A stretch of 64,000 bases of DNA from Acidimicrobiaceae bacterium. GTDB lineage: Bacteria > Actinomycetota > Acidimicrobiia > Acidimicrobiales > RAAP-2. Where the stretch lies: NCBI GenBank assembly GCA_003132205.1, contig PKWY01000012.1, forward strand, positions 1-64,000, given 5' to 3'. Positions 45,168-53,763 of the stretch are shown here, one piece after another. The translations under genes were made by a program, and so were the position numbers. Each line of letters opens with the position of its first letter. Within the stretch, counting starts at the first letter, position 1. The notes beneath the pieces are model-generated. The model did no database searches. It had not been told where the DNA came from and saw nothing but the letters and a program-made list of their open reading frames with translations.

Positions 45168-47330
45168 ATGAAGACCCTTGCGCGCTTGAGCGTTCGCCGC
45201 CGTTGGTATGTCCTCGTCGGGTGGATAGTGCTGTTCATCGGCATCAATGTCGCCGCCCAGACGGCCGGATCCGCCTACTCGAACAACTTCACTTTTCCCG
45301 GCACCAACTCCACCCACGCCCAAGCGCTCCTCGCTGCCGGCTTCACCCAGAAATCGGGTGACGCCGACCAGATCGTCTTCCACGTGACCACTGGGACCCT
45401 GGTCAAGGACGAATCAAAGATTCAGAAAGTACTCGCCAAGATCGCCAAGCTCCCCTCGGTTGCCAGCGTCTCATCGCCCTTCTGCCCCGCCAACGAAGCG
45501 ACGTGCCTCGGCGCCACGCAGATGAGCAAGAACCACCGGATCGCCTACGCCGTCGTGAACTTCTCCAAGCAGGCCTTCCAACTGAAGCTCCCCCAGATCA
45601 AGGCTGTCGAGACGGTCGGTGAGACCATTCGTTCGAGTTCACTCGAGGTCGAGTTCGGCGGCAACGCCTTCGGCCAGCTCGACGCCCAGAGGGGAAGTCC
45701 CGGTGAGATCTTCGGACTCATCGCGACCGCCATAGTGCTCGTTCTGGCCTTCGGTTCCTTCTGGGCCATGCTCCTGCCCCTCGGGGTTGCCCTCTTCGCG
45801 CTCGGCATAGCTTCCGCCGCGACCACCCTGATGAGCCACGGCCTCGCCATCGCCCAGTTCGCACCAATACTGGGCTCGCTGATCGGGCTGGGTGTTGGAA
45901 TTGACTACGCGCTCTTCATCGTCACGAGAAGCCGACAGGGCTTGAAACGCGGTCTGAGCGTCGAAGACTCGATCATTACGGCGGTCAATACATCCGGGCG
46001 CGCGGTGCTCTTCGCCGGCTCGACCGTATGCGTGGCCCTGCTCGGCATGCTGGTGCTCCGACTTTCGTTCCTCAACGGCGTCGCCATCGCCGCGTCGGTA
46101 ACGGTCTTGATCACGATGTTCGCCTCGCTGACGTTACTGCCGGCACTGTTGGGCTTTCAAAAGCACCACGCCCTCAGCCGCAGGGAGCGTCGCGCGCTGG
46201 CCGCCAACGGGCCCGAGCCGGCGGTCGTCGAAGGCGGATGGCAGCGTTGGGCGAAGTTCGTCGGGCGTCACCCCCGGGTTCTGTCCGCGGCCGCGCTCGC
46301 GCTCATCGTCACCGCGACAGTCCCCTACTTCTCGCTGCACCTCGGCAGTTCCGACCAGGGGTCCGACCCCGCGAGCTCGACGACCCGCCACGCCTACGAC
46401 CTCCTGGCCCAGGGTTTCGGGCCGGGCTTCAACGGGCCGCTTACGGTCGTCGGGGCCATCCACTCGGCGGCCGACAAGACCACCATGGAGAGCCTCGACG
46501 CGACGCTGAAGGGCAAGGCTGACATTGTCGCGGTGAGCCCGCTCATCATGAACCCCAAGGGAACGGTCGGTCTCATCACCGTTGTTTCGAAGTCGAGTCC
46601 CCAGGACACCGCCACCTCGAATCTGATCACGACGATTCGCAACAAGTACATCCCGGCCGCGACCTCGACCACGCATACGGCGATCTACGTCGGCGGCATC
46701 ACCGCCATCTTTGGCGACTTCGCGTCGGTACTGAAGAGCAAACTCCCTCTCTTCGTCGGCGTCATAGTGCTGCTCGGCTGCCTGCTGTTGATGGTCGCCT
46801 TCCGGAGCGTTTTGATCCCGCTCACCGCCGCCGTCATGAACCTGCTCGCCGCCGCGGCATCCTTCGGGCTCGTCGTCGCGGTGTTCCAGTGGGGCTGGGG
46901 CAGCAACCTGATCGGTGCCGGCAGCGGCCCCGTGGAGTCCTTCTTGCCGATCATCATGATCGCCATCCTGTTCGGGCTCTCCATGGACTACCAGGTCTTC
47001 CTGGTCTCTCGCATGCACGAGGAATGGCTAAACACTGGAAGCAACGAGGAAGCGATTGTCCGCGGCCAGGCCAACACCGGCCAGGTCATCACGGCCGCCG
47101 CCCTCATCATGATCTGCGTGTTCTCCTCGTTCGCCTTCGGGGGCCAGCGGATCATCGCCGAGTTCGGCATTGGCCTCGGGGGCGCGGTGCTGATGGATGC
47201 GTTCATCCTGCGAACCGTGCTCGTGCCATCCTTGATGCACTTCTTCGGCAAGGCGAACTGGTGGATGCCCAAATGGCTCGACCGCGCCGTGCCGCACCTT
47301 GCGCTTGAGGCGACCGAAGACGTCGACTGA
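45168..47330 (+). CDS. MMPL-family RND transporter
   Basis: The 720-residue membrane protein has two repeats, each with one helix, a large extracytoplasmic domain and five helices. Segments such as ATAIVLVLAFGSFWAM, GLGVGIDYALFIVTRSR and the second-repeat GLSMDYQVFLVSRMHEEW show the two MMPL cores with their conserved Asp-Tyr pairs. MMPL proteins export lipids or small molecules using proton motive force. GGAG precedes ATG 45168. No lipid-synthesis partner gene is adjacent, so the cargo is unknown. Confidence 0.93.
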   Translation: MKTLARLSVRRRWYVLVGWIVLFIGINVAAQTAGSAYSNNFTFPGTNSTHAQALLAAGFTQKSGDADQIVFHVTTGTLVKDESKIQKVLAKIAKLPSVASVSSPFCPANEATCLGATQMSKNHRIAYAVVNFSKQAFQLKLPQIKAVETVGETIRSSSLEVEFGGNAFGQLDAQRGSPGEIFGLIATAIVLVLAFGSFWAMLLPLGVALFALGIASAATTLMSHGLAIAQFAPILGSLIGLGVGIDYALFIVTRSRQGLKRGLSVEDSIITAVNTSGRAVLFAGSTVCVALLGMLVLRLSFLNGVAIAASVTVLITMFASLTLLPALLGFQKHHALSRRERRALAANGPEPAVVEGGWQRWAKFVGRHPRVLSAAALALIVTATVPYFSLHLGSSDQGSDPASSTTRHAYDLLAQGFGPGFNGPLTVVGAIHSAADKTTMESLDATLKGKADIVAVSPLIMNPKGTVGLITVVSKSSPQDTATSNLITTIRNKYIPAATSTTHTAIYVGGITAIFGDFASVLKSKLPLFVGVIVLLGCLLLMVAFRSVLIPLTAAVMNLLAAAASFGLVVAVFQWGWGSNLIGAGSGPVESFLPIIMIAILFGLSMDYQVFLVSRMHEEWLNTGSNEEAIVRGQANTGQVITAAALIMICVFSSFAFGGQRIIAEFGIGLGGAVLMDAFILRTVLVPSLMHFFGKANWWMPKWLDRAVPHLALEATEDVD

Positions 47331-47643
47331 CTAGAGTCACCCGCCCAGGCGTGGGCTCGATCGTGGCGTGGCGCAAGCCCTAACGCAACGATCGAGCCTG
47401 AGAGAGTCTCTGTGGCGAACGCCCTTCTCACGAGCCACCATCCCCGTGAGGGCGTAGCCAATCCAACCAATGACCTCGTCTCTCGCGACGGGGCGCGCGA
47501 TCATTGGCGCACCGCCTACGAGACAACGTCGCAATCTGCTCTCGGGTGAGTCTCTCAATCCGCCGAACGTTCGACTCGAAACTGATGGTGTGTTCCACGT
47601 CTCGGGACCAGGCGAAGCACCCCATTCTCGTAGAATAGAAAGA
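47331..47643. other. 313-bp gap, structured, possible short coding remnant
   Basis: No confident gene was found. The minus strand has a short open stretch (about 47337-47498) with GC-rich third positions and a segment DEVIGWIGYALTGMVAREKGVRHRD that looks protein-like. It has no recognised homologue and no good start, so it may be a gene fragment or chance. The stretch also holds the hairpin at 47354-47398. The region separates mmpl from the TauE/SafE gene on the same strand. Confidence 0.3.
47354..47398. other. Long hairpin with GCAA tetraloop after the MMPL gene
   Basis: GGCTCGATCGT and its exact complement enclose GCGT/ACGC after one mismatch and an inner GGC-GCAA-GCC. It starts 24 bp after the MMPL stop. 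No T-run follows, so it may be a non-canonical terminator, an mRNA 3'-end stabiliser or a structured RNA. Confidence 0.5.
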
Positions 47644-48426
47644 ATGCTCGCGACGACTCTCCCGCTCGGTTGGCGACTCCTCATCATCTTCGTGTCGGGC
47701 GTTGCGGCGGGCATTTCGAACGGCATCGCCGGCGGAGGGACCTTCCTCAGTTTCCCCACTTTGGTGGCGCTCGGGGTTCCGACACTCACGGCAAATGTCA
47801 GCTCAACGGTGGGCATCTGGCCGAGTACGTTCGGCGGAATACGCGGGTTCCGCGAGGAGTTGACCACTCATAAGACGTTGCTGCGCGAATTGATGCCCAC
47901 GTGCGCGCTCGGCTCCATTGTTGGCTGCGCACTGCTGTTGCTCGGCTCAGCCCAGACGTTTCGGAACGTGGTGCCGTGGCTCATTGGCATCGCAACCCTG
48001 CTCTTCGCGATGGCGCCTCGCATCACGAAGCTGCTGAGCAAGGTCAACGCCGCCGAAAACACGAATCCCGTCAGGCGACGATCGCTCTTCGTGGGCATCT
48101 TCATCGCGTCGGCGTACGGGGGCTACTTCGGGGCCGGGCTCGGCATCGTGCTCCTGGCCGTGATGGCGCTCACGTTGCCCTTCGAGATCTACGCCCTCCA
48201 GGGCCTTCGAGTCGCGCTCTCGATGTTGATCAACGCGGTGGCGGTGATCATCTTCGTCGCGCGCGGACACCTCTACCTCGACGCGGTCTACGTGCTCTTG
48301 ATCGGCGCTCTCATTGGTGGATGGCTGGGAACGATGCTCGTTCGACGCGTGTCGCCCAAGATCGTGCGCGCGCTCATCATCGTCGTCGGTGCCGCCACCA
48401 CGGTTCGATTGTTCTGGACGAGCTGA
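47644..48426 (+). CDS. TauE/SafE (TSUP) family permease
   Basis: This 260-residue membrane protein has about eight helices. GVAAGISNGIAGGGTFLSFPTLVALGVP near the N-terminus and the second-half SAYGGYFGAGLGIVLLAVMAL are the paired half-repeats of this family. TSUP proteins export or import sulfite, sulfonates or organic anions; the substrate is not visible. The ATG at 47644 follows GAAAG, and 58 further in-frame codons upstream lack similarity. Its 3' end abuts the dehydrogenase remnant. Confidence 0.88.
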   Translation: MLATTLPLGWRLLIIFVSGVAAGISNGIAGGGTFLSFPTLVALGVPTLTANVSSTVGIWPSTFGGIRGFREELTTHKTLLRELMPTCALGSIVGCALLLLGSAQTFRNVVPWLIGIATLLFAMAPRITKLLSKVNAAENTNPVRRRSLFVGIFIASAYGGYFGAGLGIVLLAVMALTLPFEIYALQGLRVALSMLINAVAVIIFVARGHLYLDAVYVLLIGALIGGWLGTMLVRRVSPKIVRALIIVVGAATTVRLFWTS

Positions 48427-48461
48427 CCGCTCGCTGACGCGAGCAGTGACTCAGTCTGCTT

Positions 48462-48662
48462 AGAGGCTCGAAGCCTCGCGGTGACGACGTCCACGACGCC
48501 GCTCTTCGTGGCGCGTCGGTTCTCCAGTGAGCGGTCGAAGTGCACGAAACTGAGATTGATACCGAGTAACTCAGGGGTCATGGCGCGAGGTGCCTCGGTC
48601 AGCAACTCCCGACCAGTCTGATCACCGTCACACACGACTGTGGTCGCTGAAGGTGTTGTCAC
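48462..48662 (-). pseudogene. Remnant of an isocitrate/isopropylmalate dehydrogenase-like gene
   Basis: The minus strand encodes a clean N-terminal fragment: TTVVCDGDQTGRELLTEAPR, then LGINLSFVHFDRSLENRRATK and VVTARLRAS. It matches the N-terminus of a divergent decarboxylating dehydrogenase (GDQTGxELL, FDxSLENRRAT) I recall from actinobacteria and archaea. The GTG start has GAGGGAAG upstream. Similarity stops near 48462, where the frame runs into antisense of the TauE/SafE C-terminus. The catalytic core is therefore missing and the gene is probably a deletion remnant. The matching intact gene could be elsewhere. Confidence 0.6.
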
Positions 48663-48767
48663 GGCTTCCCTCTTCGACGCAGGTGGAAGGCGCTTCCCCA
48701 ACTCGAGAAGGCCGTCGTGAACCTCCCACTTGGTCGTTCAGATTGGGCGGCGGGGCCGACCGACCGG

Positions 48768-49517
48768 TTACTTGGGGATTGAGGAACCGCCGAGGAACGA
48801 CTCGACGAACAACGGGTTCTCCTGGAGATCCTTGGGGGCTCCATCGAGCACGACTCGCCCACCGCCCAGCACGTACGTCCAGTCCGAGATGCGCAGCGCC
48901 GACTTCGCCCTCTGTTCGACGAGCAGCACAGTCGATCCCTGGTCCGCGAAGCCCCGCACGTACTCCTCGAGCAGCTGGGTGGCGACCATCGGTGCGAGGT
49001 TCGCGGTCGGCTCGTCGAGCACCAGTACCGACGGTGAGAGCATCAGGACCCGACCCATGGCGAGCATCTTGCGCTCACCGCCCGAGAGCTTGCCGGCCTT
49101 GCGCGACATCATTTCCTTCAGCCTGGGAAAGCGGTCGACCACGGCGGCGATCCGGTCGGGAATCTCGGAACGCCTGAGCAGGTAGCCGCCGATCTCCAGG
49201 TTCTCCTTCACCGTAAGTGGCGGGAAGACATCGTCGATCTGGGGGACGTAGCCCACGCCGAGCTTGGCCACCTCTTCAGAAGGAAGGTTGGTGATGTCAT
49301 TGCCACCGACGCTCACCGTTCCATCGAGGACCCGGACCACGCCAACGAGTGCCTTCAGGAGTGTCGACTTGCCCGAGCCGTTCGGTCCGACAATGGAGAT
49401 GACCTTCCCTGGCGATGCCTCGATGGAGATATCGCTGACGATGGCCCGACCGTCGTAACCGGCCGAGAGTGCCGTGGTGCTGAGCACCAGACCCGGCTGA
49501 GATAGTTCAACCGACAA
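48768..49517 (-). CDS. livF: Branched-chain-type ABC transporter ATP-binding protein
   Basis: The 249-residue ATPase has Walker A IVGPNGSGKSTLL, the LSGGERKMLAMGRVLM signature, Walker B VLVLDEPTANL and the His-loop VEQR in place of VEH/VEQ. It belongs to the LivF branch of HAAT (amide, amino acid) transporters. The start overlaps the fused permease/ATPase gene by eleven bases. It is the last gene of the FAH-livK-livH-livMG-livF run. Confidence 0.93.
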   Translation of the reverse strand: MSVELSQPGLVLSTTALSAGYDGRAIVSDISIEASPGKVISIVGPNGSGKSTLLKALVGVVRVLDGTVSVGGNDITNLPSEEVAKLGVGYVPQIDDVFPPLTVKENLEIGGYLLRRSEIPDRIAAVVDRFPRLKEMMSRKAGKLSGGERKMLAMGRVLMLSPSVLVLDEPTANLAPMVATQLLEEYVRGFADQGSTVLLVEQRAKSALRISDWTYVLGGGRVVLDGAPKDLQENPLFVESFLGGSSIPK

Positions 49518-51342
49518 GATACGCCTCCACCACTTCCAGATTCGCTCGAAGGTCCGCCATTGTGCCCTGGGCCAGGACCTTGCCCTCGGCCAAGACGATC
49601 ACCGGATCGCAGAAGGCATCCATGATCGACAGTTCGTGCTCGACCATCAGGACCGTCATGCCCGCTTCGCACAACCGTGTGAGTTGGTCGCCGATCTTGT
49701 GCGCCAAGCGGGGGTGGACCCCGGCCATCGGCTCGTCGAGCAGGAGCACCTTCGGCTCGGCAAGCAGGGCGCGCATGATCTCGACGAGGCGGCGCTGGCC
49801 TCCCGAGAGACCCCCGGCGTAGGCGTCGGCGTACTGCGTCAGCCCGAAACCACCGAGCATCTCCATCGCTCGCTCGATATTCTCCTTGTCCTCTCGTCCC
49901 CAGTGGCGCCGTCCGCGCATCGCGCCCCAGAAGGAATCGCCCGACTGCTTTGGAATGGCGCTGACGAGGTTCTCGAGCACCGTGAGCTTCTTGAACTCGC
50001 TCGCCAGCTGGAACGTGCGCACGAGGCCGAGGTTCGCCCGCTGGTTGGAGGGCACATCGGTGATGTCGCGTCCTTCGTAGAAGATCCGGCCGCCGGAGCT
50101 CGCCAGCGTCCCGGCGAGCATCGCCAGTGTCGTGGACTTGCCCGCCCCGTTCGGTCCGATGAGCCCGGTCAGGCGGCCCTGTCGGACCTCGATGCTCACG
50201 TCGCTGACGACCGTCACCCCGTGGAAGATCTTGGTGAGGCCCTGGGTCGAGAGGATCACCCGGTGGTCGTTCGCCGTTTCCTCGAGGCGAAGGAGCTTGC
50301 GGAAGTTGAGCTCGTCAAGGTTGCCGAGCTGGATCAGGGCGTCGGTGTCCTTGCCGGAAGGAACCGGGGCGAGGGCCGACGCCGGAGCTCCGCTCAGGAT
50401 GCGTCGACGCTCGGGCAGGATGCCCTCCGGCCGGAACCAGAGGAACAGAATGATGAGCAGCCCAATGGCCACCCACTCGAGTGCCGGCACCAGCGTCGGG
50501 TTGGCGACGGGGGGCAGGAAGCGGGTGATCTCCTCGAAGCCGAGCGGGACCAGGAGCGCGCCGAGGATCGCGCCCTTGTGGTTGCCGGCGCCGCCGAGGA
50601 TGATCGCCGCGAACAGCACGATCGTCTCGGCGTAACCCCACGCCCCCGGGGCCCAGAGGCTGATGAAGCCGACCAGGATCGCGCCGCTCAGTCCCGCCAC
50701 CATCCCGCCCACAACCAACGTCGTAGTTCGCTGTAGGCGTAGGTTCTTGCCAAGGGAGTCGGCGACGACATCATTGTCGCGCATGGCCCGCAGCGACCGA
50801 CCGTAGGGGGATTCGGTGAGGCGCCGAAACAGGAAGTAGACGAGCACCGTCAGCACGACCGCCACGCCCCCGTAGGCGAACTGGTAGCCGAGGGCCTGGG
50901 GGTTCCAGATGCTCTGGAAGGGCGCCGGGACGATCGAGATGCCCGCGTCCCCGTTGAGTAGCGGCACGAAGTCCTTCACCAGGACATTGAGCAGAACCGC
51001 CGAGACCAGCAGACCCACGGCCGCGAAGTCGCCACGCAGGCGCTTGCCCACGAGGAAGACGAAGGGAAGGGCCAGTAGCCCGCCCACAATCGCGGCCCCG
51101 ATCCAGGGAAATGGCCAGGGGAGGTTCCAGCCGAGCACGTACTGCTGGAAGCCACCGTTGGACGTGGCCGCCGGCGGCATCGAGAGAACGGCCGCGGCGT
51201 AGGCGCCTGCCGACTGGAAGATGATGAAGCCGAAGTTGGAGATTCCCGCGAAACCGAACTCAACGTTGAGCGCCATACAGGCCATGGCGTCAACAGCTCC
51301 GTAGACAATGATGGTGGTGAGGTAAAAGGCCCATGCGCCCAT
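49507..51342 (-). CDS. livMG: Fused permease and ATPase of a branched-chain-type ABC transporter (LivM-LivG)
   Basis: This 611-residue fusion has about eight to nine LivM-type membrane helices (residues 1 to about 300, with the MACMALNVEFGFAGISNFG start and the characteristic SPYGRSLRAMRDN loop). A linker rich in Pro and Ala follows, then a LivG-type ATPase (about 360-611) with Walker A LIGPNGAGKSTTLAML, signature LSGGQRRLVEIMRALL, Walker B LLLDEPMAG and VEHELSIMDA. Fusion of permease and ATPase replaces two usual genes. Its start overlaps the livH stop by one base. Confidence 0.93.
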   Translation of the reverse strand: MGAWAFYLTTIIVYGAVDAMACMALNVEFGFAGISNFGFIIFQSAGAYAAAVLSMPPAATSNGGFQQYVLGWNLPWPFPWIGAAIVGGLLALPFVFLVGKRLRGDFAAVGLLVSAVLLNVLVKDFVPLLNGDAGISIVPAPFQSIWNPQALGYQFAYGGVAVVLTVLVYFLFRRLTESPYGRSLRAMRDNDVVADSLGKNLRLQRTTTLVVGGMVAGLSGAILVGFISLWAPGAWGYAETIVLFAAIILGGAGNHKGAILGALLVPLGFEEITRFLPPVANPTLVPALEWVAIGLLIILFLWFRPEGILPERRRILSGAPASALAPVPSGKDTDALIQLGNLDELNFRKLLRLEETANDHRVILSTQGLTKIFHGVTVVSDVSIEVRQGRLTGLIGPNGAGKSTTLAMLAGTLASSGGRIFYEGRDITDVPSNQRANLGLVRTFQLASEFKKLTVLENLVSAIPKQSGDSFWGAMRGRRHWGREDKENIERAMEMLGGFGLTQYADAYAGGLSGGQRRLVEIMRALLAEPKVLLLDEPMAGVHPRLAHKIGDQLTRLCEAGMTVLMVEHELSIMDAFCDPVIVLAEGKVLAQGTMADLRANLEVVEAYLVG

Positions 51343-52214
51343 CAGTTGGTCTTCTCGCTTCCGAAGATGCCGTAGGGACGGAATGTCAACATCCCCAGCA
51401 GGGCCAGAAACGCGATGACCTCTTTGTACTGTGGGCTGAAGTAGGCCGCGCTGATCTCAGTGGCGAGGCCAATGGTGAGGGCCCCGAACATCGCGCCGTA
51501 GGGCTCGCCCGGCCCGCCGAGGAACATCGCCGCCAGCAGCAAGACGATGTACAACTGCGCGCTGGTGGCCTCGAAGACTCCGGTGTTCATTGCGAGGACC
51601 GTCCCGGCGAGCCCGCAGAGCGCCCCCGAGATCAGCCAGGTGGTCGAGATGACCCGCTGGACCTTCACGCCACTGTTGCGCGCGAGATTCGGGTTGGCTG
51701 ATGTCGCGCGCATGGCCTTTCCGAGCCGGGTGTACTTCAGCACCCAGTGAACCAGCCCGAGGACCACCGCGCAGATCGCGAGGATGACGAGTTGCAGGCC
51801 GCTGAGGATCATGCCGAGGAAGTGGTACTCCGATCCCGGCGACTGGCGGAAGGAGACGTATCCACCCCCGACGATCGCCTGGAGGCCGAAGGTTCCAACC
51901 AGGTCGACGCCCAGCGCGACGATGACCACCGTGATCGGGGCGAGGTTGCGGCGTTGGAACGGCGTGAAGATGAAGCGGTTGAGGGCCCACGAGACCACCG
52001 AGCCGGTGAACACGCCGCCCACAAGCGAAACCCAGGCGGTCACCCCGTGGACGTTCAGGTAGTAGGAGACGAACGCGCTGTTGATCATCACCGACCCGTA
52101 GGCCAGGTTCAGCACGTTCGTCACCGCGAACTGCATCGTGAAGCCCACGGTGGCGATGGCGAGAACGGCCGCAGTAATCAGGCCGAACCCGAACGACGAC
52201 ATAAAGACACTCAC
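51342..52214 (-). CDS. livH: Branched-chain-type ABC transporter permease
   Basis: This 290-residue membrane protein has about eight helices. The N-terminal VGFTMQFAVTNVLNLAYGSVMINSAF and the cytoplasmic loop TRLGKAMRATSANPNLA are LivH hallmarks. It forms the membrane channel with the LivM part of the downstream fusion. The segment between this gene and livK carries a strong hairpin. The start is ATG 52214; the ribosome site upstream is modest. Confidence 0.93.
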   Translation of the reverse strand: MSVFMSSFGFGLITAAVLAIATVGFTMQFAVTNVLNLAYGSVMINSAFVSYYLNVHGVTAWVSLVGGVFTGSVVSWALNRFIFTPFQRRNLAPITVVIVALGVDLVGTFGLQAIVGGGYVSFRQSPGSEYHFLGMILSGLQLVILAICAVVLGLVHWVLKYTRLGKAMRATSANPNLARNSGVKVQRVISTTWLISGALCGLAGTVLAMNTGVFEATSAQLYIVLLLAAMFLGGPGEPYGAMFGALTIGLATEISAAYFSPQYKEVIAFLALLGMLTFRPYGIFGSEKTN

Positions 52215-52302
52215 GACTGGTAAACCCCTTCAACGCTTGCTCTCGGTGGCGCCCCTAGCGAGGCTCGGTTCCCCCGAAAGACGCCAACCGCCCCGGGGGA
52301 GG

Positions 52303-52343
52303 CACGGTCACGGTCTCGAACCAGGTTCGCGACCGTGACCGTG
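52303..52343 (-). other. Strong mRNA hairpin between livK and livH
   Basis: A perfect 13-bp inverted repeat (arms CACGGTCACGGTC at 52303-52315 and its complement at 52331-52343) encloses a second, smaller one (CGAACC/GGTTCG). It begins nine bases after the livK stop on the transcribed strand. The arms are built from direct repeats of CACGGT. No T-run follows. Such a hairpin between a binding-protein gene and its permease genes often stabilises the upstream mRNA or lowers downstream expression; that role is inference. Confidence 0.75.
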
Positions 52344-52351
52344 TTACTTCG

Positions 52352-53713
52352 CTACAGCTTGGCCTTGCAGGTCGTCAGGTTGCAGAAGCCGAGTGATGCG
52401 CCGACTGCGACCGTCGTGCCGTCCGCCTTGAACTGGTCGTCCTCGAACGGGCCGAACGCAGTCTGGTAGGAGTCGAACTGGTAGGACCCGCCGACACCCA
52501 AGTAGTGGATCTTCTTGCCGTGCTTGAGGGCCGCCACGCCAGCGGCGAAGGAGGACACGCTTACCGCGCCCTTCGTCCCCTGGGCGATCTTCAAGATGTC
52601 CGCCTTGTACTTCGAGCCACTGGTCGAGTGCGACATGACCATCGCCAGAGCCGCGAGGTTGATCCCGTCGTAGAGGTGGACGGTCCCGTTGGCGGAGAGC
52701 AGGCCCTGGAAGTTCGGCACGCCCTTCACCTTCCCGGACTGGGCCATAACCAGTTTCTTGTAGAGCGGGTAAGCCGGCCCTCCGACGTTGACCGTCTGGT
52801 TGTCCGCGTCGAAGTTGCTGATGAAGTTCTGGACGCCGATCGGGCCCGTAGTGACCCCGGTGAAGAAGACCGGATCGATCATGGCCGACGTGCCGATCAC
52901 TGGGATCATCTTGTTGCCATTGAGCGCGTAGACCTCAGTGAGCAGCGCCACACCTGCCGCACCCAGCGCTTCCATCAAGATGGCGTCAGGGTGAGCCGTG
53001 ACGATGGCTTGGGCTTCAGTCTGGAACGTCGTCGCGTTGATGTCGAGGGTCTGGTTCGATACCACGTTCATGCCGGCCGCCTTGATCGCGGAGACGGCCG
53101 GGGTCACGAACGTCTGCGACCCGGCGTCATTGCCGAAGGCCAGCGCAATATTCTTGAACCCCTTGTTGTGCGCAATCTTCACCATGGCCACAGAGTCCGC
53201 GGCGTCTGGCGGGACGAGCCGGAAGAAGTACGGGAAGTGAACGCTGTCGAACTCCGACTCCCCCGTCATGCAGAACGACACGGTCTGGTGGGCGCCGAAT
53301 ACTGGCACCACCGTTGATGCCTCGTCCGAGGTGCAGCCAATGACGAGGGCCAGGTTCGACGTGGTCGCGTACATCTGGCGCACCGCCGGCACCGCGTCGG
53401 CGGGGTCGCCACGGGTGTCGACCGTCTTGCAGTTCACCTGCTTGCCCATGACGCCGCCGGCCAGGTTGATGGCCTGCGAGGCCGCGTAGCACGCGGTCTC
53501 GTACTTCGGCCCGAGAGCCGCATCCGCCCCGGTGAACGGGGCCACCGCGGCGATGGTGATCGTCCCCCCGGACGATGCTCCCGCCCGCGACGTCAGGCCG
53601 GGCAAACCAATGGTCGACGCCACCAGAGCCAGTACGGCCAGGAGCATCGCCAGGCGAATCCTCATTCTTGCAACGGCTGAGTCTTCCCGCCGCCCCCACG
53701 TCATATCCCTCAT
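52352..53713 (-). CDS. livK: Branched-chain-type ABC transporter substrate-binding protein
   Basis: The 453-residue periplasmic-binding-fold protein (type I, Leu/Ile/Val-BP family) has a signal peptide region at about residues 17-46 (RLAMLLAVLALVASTIGLPG). Then comes GGTITIAAVAPFTGADAALGPKYETACYAASQAIN, the start of the mature domain. The ligand is not visible; family members bind amino acids, amides, urea or aromatic acids. The mature protein has Cys residues (ACYA, NCKTVD, IGCTSDE, FCMTG, CNLTTCKAK) that could form disulfides. ATG 53713 follows AAGGGGGG. Confidence 0.92.
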   Translation of the reverse strand: MRDMTWGRREDSAVARMRIRLAMLLAVLALVASTIGLPGLTSRAGASSGGTITIAAVAPFTGADAALGPKYETACYAASQAINLAGGVMGKQVNCKTVDTRGDPADAVPAVRQMYATTSNLALVIGCTSDEASTVVPVFGAHQTVSFCMTGESEFDSVHFPYFFRLVPPDAADSVAMVKIAHNKGFKNIALAFGNDAGSQTFVTPAVSAIKAAGMNVVSNQTLDINATTFQTEAQAIVTAHPDAILMEALGAAGVALLTEVYALNGNKMIPVIGTSAMIDPVFFTGVTTGPIGVQNFISNFDADNQTVNVGGPAYPLYKKLVMAQSGKVKGVPNFQGLLSANGTVHLYDGINLAALAMVMSHSTSGSKYKADILKIAQGTKGAVSVSSFAAGVAALKHGKKIHYLGVGGSYQFDSYQTAFGPFEDDQFKADGTTVAVGASLGFCNLTTCKAKL

Positions 53714-53763
53714 ACATCCCCCCTTGTAGTTGAATTTTGTTGCAGCCTGCGTCAAGCAGATCT

